DNA of 64,000 bases. Origin: Eulemur rufifrons (taxonomy: Eukaryota > Chordata > Mammalia > Primates > Lemuridae). Position numbers and translations under genes: made by a program. The first letter of the stretch is position 1, and every line of letters starts with the position of its first letter. Shown here in pieces: positions 58,610-64,000 of the stretch. Where the stretch lies: positions 5,903,501-5,967,500 of the forward strand of contig NC_091008.1 in assembly GCF_041146395.1 (NCBI RefSeq), written 5' to 3'. The notes beneath the pieces were generated by a model. The model made no database searches. It had not been told where the DNA came from and worked only from the letters and a program-made list of their open reading frames with translations.

Positions 58610-60760
58610 CTTAGTACTTGTCAATGTTTTTATTTTTTGCCAATCAGAAGGCTGAAATGTATCTCATCGAATTTTTATTTGCATTTCTCTGACTCTTACC
58701 AAGGGTCAGAGCAGGTTTTCACTGGTTACTGGCCAGGTCTCCTATTCTGTAATTTGTACTTATGTGCTACGTAATTTTCTTTTTCTTACGTATTCTAGAT
58801 GCATGGTAGATTTCTTCTCTCATCATGTGAATTGCTTTTTTCACTTTTGAAATGGTACTATTTGATAAACAAAGTTTAAATACAAAGAGAGTTGGATTTA
58901 TCAGTCTTTTTCTTTATGATTTGTGCTTCATGTCTTGTCTTAGAAATCTCTTCCTACCATGAGTTCATAAACACATTCTCTATTTTCTTGTGAAATTTTT
59001 AAATTTTGCTTTTTCTATAATCTACCTTGAATTTATATTTGTGTTAGGGACTCCTACCTCTGAGGTAGGAATCCAAATACTTTTCCCCATTTAGATAACC
59101 TATTGTTCAAGCATGATGTATCAAATCCCACCCCCCTCCCCGGCCACCTGTAAAACTGCCCCTAACATACGCTTCCTATACCCACATGGGCCAGTTTGTA
59201 GGCTTCTAGTTTGCTATATTGGTCTATTTGTTTATCACTGTACGTAAAATACGTTGCTTTAATTACTGTTGCCTCATAAGAACATATAAATATACTTTAT
59301 GATATGTTTTAATATCTAACAGGGAAGTCCCCCTCCTCCTCAAAACCTTGTTCTTTTCAAAACAGTTTTTGGTTATTCTTGGCTCTTTACTCTTTTATAA
59401 AAACTTTCAAATCAGCTTGTCAAACCCTATAAAAAAAAAAGCCTTTGGGATTTTGATGGAAATTGTGTTTAGTTTCTAGATTAATTTGAAAATTGCCTTC
59501 ATGATAATTAGACCTGTTTATAATCCAAGAATAAATCTAAACTTGGTAATGTTGTTTCTAAGCTTTTTTCAAAAGAATTGGTAGATGTGGTTTTCTGTTG
59601 TTTTTTTAAAAACGTATATTCATCAGTGACAATGGCTTATAAGTTTCTTTTCTTATGCTGTACTTGGTTATACCGGCCTCCTAAAATGAGCCAGGATGTA
59701 TTCTCTCTCTGAAAGCATTTGTCTAAAATTGAGATAACATGTCCCTCTTTTCCTCAGGTTTATTCTGTTGTTCTTTTTCTAATATATAAAGGTGGCCATC
59801 TGACTCGTTTTCAGACTTTTATCTTAATAAATGACTTGAAGTTCTAGTTTGCCTCTGGTATTGGGCACATGCATTTTCATTATTCAGTTTGAAGTTTAAA
59901 TTTTTTTTTCTAGTATGAATCTTTTTTGCTACCTGGGTTAATCTGTCTTATGCTGATTTTTAATATTTGATGAGGCTTGATTTTTAGCCTCGTATGGGGC
60001 CAATTTTAATAAAATTTCCAAATAAAGTTGAGAAGAATGTTTATCCAAGTAATTTGGGGGGGTGTAGGGTTTTCTATATGTCCAATAAAGAAAGCTTGAT
60101 AACCGTTGGAATTGAATCTTCTGTATCCTTAGCAAACTTTTATCTACTCGCTCTCTGAACCATTCAGATATTTACGTTAAAATATTTTGCTACAATAGTG
60201 GATTTCTCAGTTTCTCTTTGCAGTTCTGTAAGTTTTTGCTATATGTAGGTAAATAATGATGTAGCTATATAGATTTACATCTATAATGTATCTGTTTATG
60301 TTGTTAGATACATGTATGTGCTAGATGTCATAGAATGAGAATTATTATATCTTCCTGGTTTAAAAAAGGCTTCTTTTATCATGTAATGCCCTTCTTATTC
60401 TTACAGTGAAGTATGGCAAAGCATATTTTGTCAAAAAGATAGCAGCTTTTCTTTTTAGAAGTATTTTCTTAGTACTGTATAAACATTTCCTTTCTTTACT
60501 TTGAACTTTTCAGTACCCTTATGTTGGGAGAATGTTTCTTTTTTAGGGGGGAAGGATTATGTTTCTTTTAAAACATGTAATTGGATTTTTAAAAATCCAT
60601 TCCGGCAATCTGTCCTTAGCCATTAAGTTTGGTCCTGTTACATTTATTCTAATTACTAATTTATTTCTAACACACTATTTTAAGCTTTTTATTTATCTGC
60701 TGTGTTCATTCTTTTACCCCCTCCTTTCTTGCTTTCTTTTGGGTTGAGAAAAACAGGGTG
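58610..60760 (-). mobile_element. Old L1M, reverse orientation
   Basis: Long AT-rich sequence with reverse-complement L1 landmarks: ATTTGCATTTCTCTGACT, TTTAATTACTGTTGCCTCAT, TTTTTGGTTATTCTTGGCTC and GGGATTTTGATGGAAATTGT. It occupies a third of CYP2U1 intron 1 and has no intact frame. Confidence 0.75.
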
Positions 60761-61734
60761 AATGTTCATCCTTACATTTTAACATTCCTATTTAGTGTCT
60801 ACGCGAGTGGTCAGCAAATGGCAACCCACAGGCCAACAGCATTCTCCCACCTCTTTTGCTCTGGCCAAAGGACTAAGACTAGTTTTCACATTTATAAAAG
60901 GTTGTAAAAAAAAAAAATATCAAAAGAACAATATTTTGTGATATGTGAAAATCAGGAGATTCAAATCTCAGGGTCTATAAATAAAGCTTAACTGGGACGC
61001 AGGCATTTGCTTACGTATGTTCTGTGGCTGCTTTGGTACTAAGGTGGCAGAGTCAAGTATGTGGTTGCAATGTAGGCTGGAGGTGGTGGGAGAACAGAAT
61101 AGTTTTCTCTGCTGGGGCCCAAGCAAAGACAGAAAAATGTCCTTGTTGTCTTTTGCTGGCAGCCAGGTTTGTTGAATGTTCTTTGTCTTTCACCCAAAGT
61201 GAAGCCCTTCCAGGGGGCCATCTTTGTCTAGAAGCAACTTTTTTATCTTGCATGGTGGAATCAGCCTGGTGTGTCCAGAGCAGGAAGGCCAGGTTGAAAT
61301 GCATGAGGGAGAGCGGACAGAGAGAAGGGCAGGAAGGCAGGCCGGGCCATCCTTCGGGGCACAGCACGTCCCCTACGGAGTGGGGAGGCGACTGGTTGCA
61401 ACTGGAGAGCTACATGGTTCAAGTCATGCTTTATTTAAGAGATCCTTTTGGCTTCTCTGTGGACAAAAGACTGGAGTGGAAGCAAGCAGGCTATTTCAGA
61501 GGCTGCCGAAGTGTAAGATGAGAAATGATGGTAGCTTGAATGAGGTGCTAGTGGTGGAAACGGGGAAAAGTGGACGGATGCAGGTTATGTCTCCGCAGTA
61601 GGAATTGGCAGGACTTGTGGACTGACCGGAAGGGGGCGGGGAAGGTCTTAAAAGGAAACAGTAGCATCAGAGAGAGAAGGGAAGTGCATCCCGATCTGCA
61701 GGGAAGGGAAGCATGTTGGGAAACACATTCTCAA
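60761..61734. other. CYP2U1 intron 1, 60.8-61.7 kb
   Basis: No gene recognised. Open frames of up to 165 codons at 61024-61521 lack homology that I can see and overlap frames on the other strand. Confidence 0.4.
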
Positions 61735-62034
61735 AGAGGTGACCAGGAAAGCACAGGTGTTGGTGAGGATGCGAAGAAGGTGGGAGCCCTGTGCGTTGAT
61801 GGTGGAAATGTAAAATGGTGCAGCCACTGTGGAAAACAGTACAGCAGTTCCTCAAAAAATTAAACGTAGATTGATCATACGATCTGGGTGTCCACCCAAA
61901 AGCACTGAAAGCAGAGATTCGAACAGGTGTGTGTACTCCACCCTATTCAGAGCAGCATTATTCCCAGTAGCCCAAAGGTAAAAGCACCTGAGTGTCCGCC
62001 AACAGATGAGTGGGTAAATAAAATGCAATATATA
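61735..62034 (+). mobile_element. L1M 3' fragment, left part
   Basis: AAAATGGTGCAGCCACTGTG, CAGTTCCTCAAAAAATTAAA and CATTATTCCCAGTAGCCCAA are L1 ORF2 end motifs. It is interrupted by a DNA transposon. Confidence 0.8.
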
Positions 62035-62341
62035 CAGTCCACCCTCTGCATGCATCTGTGGGTTCAACCAACTTAGGATCAACAAAATTGCATCTCTACT
62101 CAACATTTGCAGACTTATAAAAAAATCATTATTCCCTAATCGATATAGTATAACAGCTATTTGCATAGCATTATATTAGGTATTATAAGAAATCTAGAGG
62201 TGATTTAAAGTATGCAGGAGGATGTGCATAAGTTGTATGCAAATACTCCACCATTTTATACCCAGGACTTGGACATCCTTGGGTGTTGTCATCCACAGGC
62301 AGAACTGAAACCAGTCCCCCATGGACACCAAGGGCTGACTG
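62035..62341. mobile_element. MER2-like (Tigger-type) nonautonomous DNA transposon
   Basis: It begins CAGTCCACCCT and ends AGGGCTGACTG, imperfect terminal inverted repeats, with a TA target duplication on both sides (62033-62034 and 62342-62343). Inside are TTCCCTAATCGATATAGTAT, ATTAGGTATTATAAGAAATC and GATGTGCATAAGTTGTATGC, in MER2 order. It lies within an L1M. Confidence 0.8.
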
Positions 62342-62672
62342 TACGTACAGCGGGATATTATTCAGTCTTCAAAAGGAAATTTTCACACAGGCTACAACAT
62401 GGGTGAACCTTAAAGACGTTATGCTAAATGAAATACGTCAACCACAAAAGGGCAAATACTGTATGCCTCCACTCATATGAGGCACCTGGAGCAGTGAAAT
62501 TCATAGAGACAGAAAAATCTCAGTTTTGCAAGATGAAAAAAGTTCTGTGGGTGGACGGTGGCGATGGTTGTGCACCAAGGTGAATGTACCCAATGCCATT
62601 AAACTGTGCACTTAAAAATGGTTAAGATGTTAAATTTTACGTTACGTGTATTTTGCCACAATGTTAAAAAAA
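62342..62672 (+). mobile_element. L1M 3' fragment, right part
   Basis: It resumes with GGCTACAACATGGGTGAACC and ends AATGGTTAAGATGTTAAATT, then TTTTGCCACAATGTTAAAAA. Confidence 0.8.
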
Positions 62673-63640
62673 TGAAAAGCAGGTGGAACTCTAGGCAGCC
62701 ATGAGATGCTAAGTCTAGGTGGACGCCAAGGGTGAGGTGTGAACTGTGGCATTTGCTTTTCAGTGGAACATTTAAAGTATCATGATCATCGTTACCATGA
62801 GTTTAAAATCCTGATGCAAAACTCTGGCTTTGTCAGATCCCACAAAGCCCGGATCTCTCCCTGCCATGTTCCAGGTACGGGAAAGAGCAGTTCATTTGCT
62901 TAAATAAATCCTTGTTGAGCACCTGCTATGTGCCAGGCAGGAATGACTGCGTCCTCCTAGATGTCAGCCAGTCCAGTGGCGAGAACCCACATCCAGGCCC
63001 AAGGCCAGAAAATCATGTAGCTTCAGTTTGGAAAAGCGCTAGTGCCACGCACCTGGCACTGCCAAGAGGGCCTAACCCACTCCCAGAGGCAGCGAGAAAA
63101 GACGCCCCCGAGGAAAAGGCATTTGAGTTGACACCTGACTGCCTGGAGTGACTCAAGCCTGAGACCTCAGCCAGCCAGTAAGACGGCTAAGAAACAGAGG
63201 CGGCGGGAGTTAGAGAAAGGGGAGATTGGCGATTCCTCTGCAGCAGATCACGTGTTCTCTAAACCACAAAAATGCCCAGTTTAGACTCTGATGAGCAGGA
63301 ATCACAGACGCCATGAGCCAGTGTTTGGTAAGAATCAGCTCCTACCTACCGTGTTTTCAGGACTTCCTATCTTACTGGAAAAGAGCTGCTTCAACTCTTG
63401 CATTCAACACTCACGAGATGAAAAGAGTATCTTTTCCTCTAACACGGCCACAGTTTCTCTCTGGTGTCACAGCCTGAAGCTTGAGGGAGGGAGAGACTCT
63501 CCCCCCCCCCAAGACGGAGCCTGGCTTCACACCTGTCCTCCCCTGCCTGTCACCCTCCCTCGACTTCCCCGTGGGTCGCCTACTTCCCATCTGGGAATTC
63601 GAAGGAGTCACGCGTCTGCCACTTGCTCCCTGGGACCCTA
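62673..63640. other. CYP2U1 intron 1, exon-1 side
   Basis: A short MIR-like core (GAGCACCTGCTATGTGCCAGG) is at about 62915-62940. A C10 run is at 63501-63510. From about 63640 the sequence is GC-rich and continues into the exon 1 CpG island. Confidence 0.5.
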
Positions 63641-64000
63641 AAGACACCAGGAAGGGGAGGCGTCGCCGCAGCCACCACCCGTTAGTGCGGGACGCAGGCG
63701 GCCGGTGCGCAGCTGGCAAGGACGCGGAAACCGCAGCCCGCGCGCACCCGGAGGCCCGTCCGCACGTCGCGGCCGCGCAGCCCCGGCTCACCCTTCTCCT
63801 TGGTGACGATGGAGATGAGCGGCACCCGCGGGCGGTCGCTGAAGACCTCTGCTTGGTGCACCAGCGCCTCGCGCACGCTCTGGAAGTCGTTGAGGACCAC
63901 CACCAGGTAGTGGCCGATGAAGAAGCTGAAGATGTCGCCGTACACGCGGGCCAGTTCCGCCAGGACCAGGTGCGGGGCCAGCGCCGCGGCATCCGTCCCC
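63640..64000. promoter_or_regulatory. CpG island covering CYP2U1 exon 1 (partial)
   Basis: Dense CG dinucleotides across the end of exon 1 and the start of intron 1, cut by the window edge. The promoter itself is outside. Confidence 0.7.
63792..64000 (-). CDS. CYP2U1: CYP2U1 exon 1 (3' part)
   Basis: The visible part has 69 codons plus a single base of a split Gly codon at the junction. It includes [20 protein letters not shown], then the SVREAL helix and the [16 protein letters not shown] segment. These are the N-terminal beta sheet, B helix and B' region of a CYP2-family enzyme. The stretch before LARVYG ([15 protein letters not shown]) is more divergent from human than the rest, as expected for the long linker peculiar to CYP2U1. 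The donor is GTGAGC at 63791. The exon lies in a CpG-rich zone extending to the window edge. The frame was fixed by the junction with exon 2, since a longer open frame here is out of register. Confidence 0.94.

Overview
This is nuclear DNA from a primate, almost certainly a strepsirrhine and probably a Malagasy lemur. It holds spliced, intron-rich genes, MIR, L2 and MER elements, and many dimeric Alu elements. Seven of the Alus carry a linker insertion between the two arms (AT-rich, containing TTATATGGACAACTAAAAA) that I associate with lemur Alu subfamilies. The L1 at 20.7-23.7 kb also has a 3' UTR unlike the human one. The species call rests on this repeat signature and not on an alignment.

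Two genes, both on the minus strand, account for all the convincing protein-coding sequence. HADH (mitochondrial L-3-hydroxyacyl-CoA dehydrogenase) runs from its start codon at 39524 down to exon 7 at 395. Seven exons give 826 coding bases, or 275.3 codons. The final exon (about 39 residues plus 3' UTR) lies beyond position 1. CYP2U1 (a microsomal and mitochondrial fatty-acid hydroxylase P450) enters at position 64000 inside exon 1 and ends with its stop codon at 52201; its first roughly 90 residues are outside the window. Every exon junction was placed by reading phase. All introns are GT-AG except CYP2U1 intron 3, which has a GC donor. The two genes lie head to tail, CYP2U1 upstream of HADH, with about 12.5 kb between the CYP2U1 stop and the HADH CpG-island promoter.

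Layout. 1-4734: HADH introns 7 and 6 with exon 7, including a GC-rich intronic stretch and a small minisatellite. 4735-12639: exons 6, 5 and 4, with a 633-bp alternating TG/CG/CA tract 226 bp from exon 5. 12640-18917: exons 3 and 2, an old L1 split by an LTR-like insert, and a CTCF-like motif. 18918-39392: the 20.5-kb first intron with a target-site-flanked L1 insertion, MIR, MER5A and Alu copies, an HMGB1 processed pseudogene, and a DR1 nuclear-receptor motif. 39393-39730: exon 1 and a TATA-less promoter with NRF1, CRE, GC-box and CCAAT motifs. 40447-47170: remnants of a class I endogenous retrovirus (3' LTR, polypurine tract, degenerate env-like and pol-like sequence) split by Alu, L1 and MIR. 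47.2-52.2 kb: old repeats and the probable CYP2U1 3' UTR. 52.2-64 kb: CYP2U1 exons 5 to 1, with Alus, MaLR-type LTRs, L1M and a MER2-like DNA transposon in the introns.

Both genes act on fatty acids: CYP2U1 hydroxylates long-chain fatty acids, and HADH carries out the third step of mitochondrial beta-oxidation. This is an ordinary mammalian gene pair. I found no undescribed biological system. The most checkable oddities are the GC-AG intron, the Z-DNA-prone tract beside exon 5, the L1 insertion whose first 260 bp are unexplained, the retroviral blocks separated by an older MIR, and a cluster of metabolic promoter motifs at HADH.
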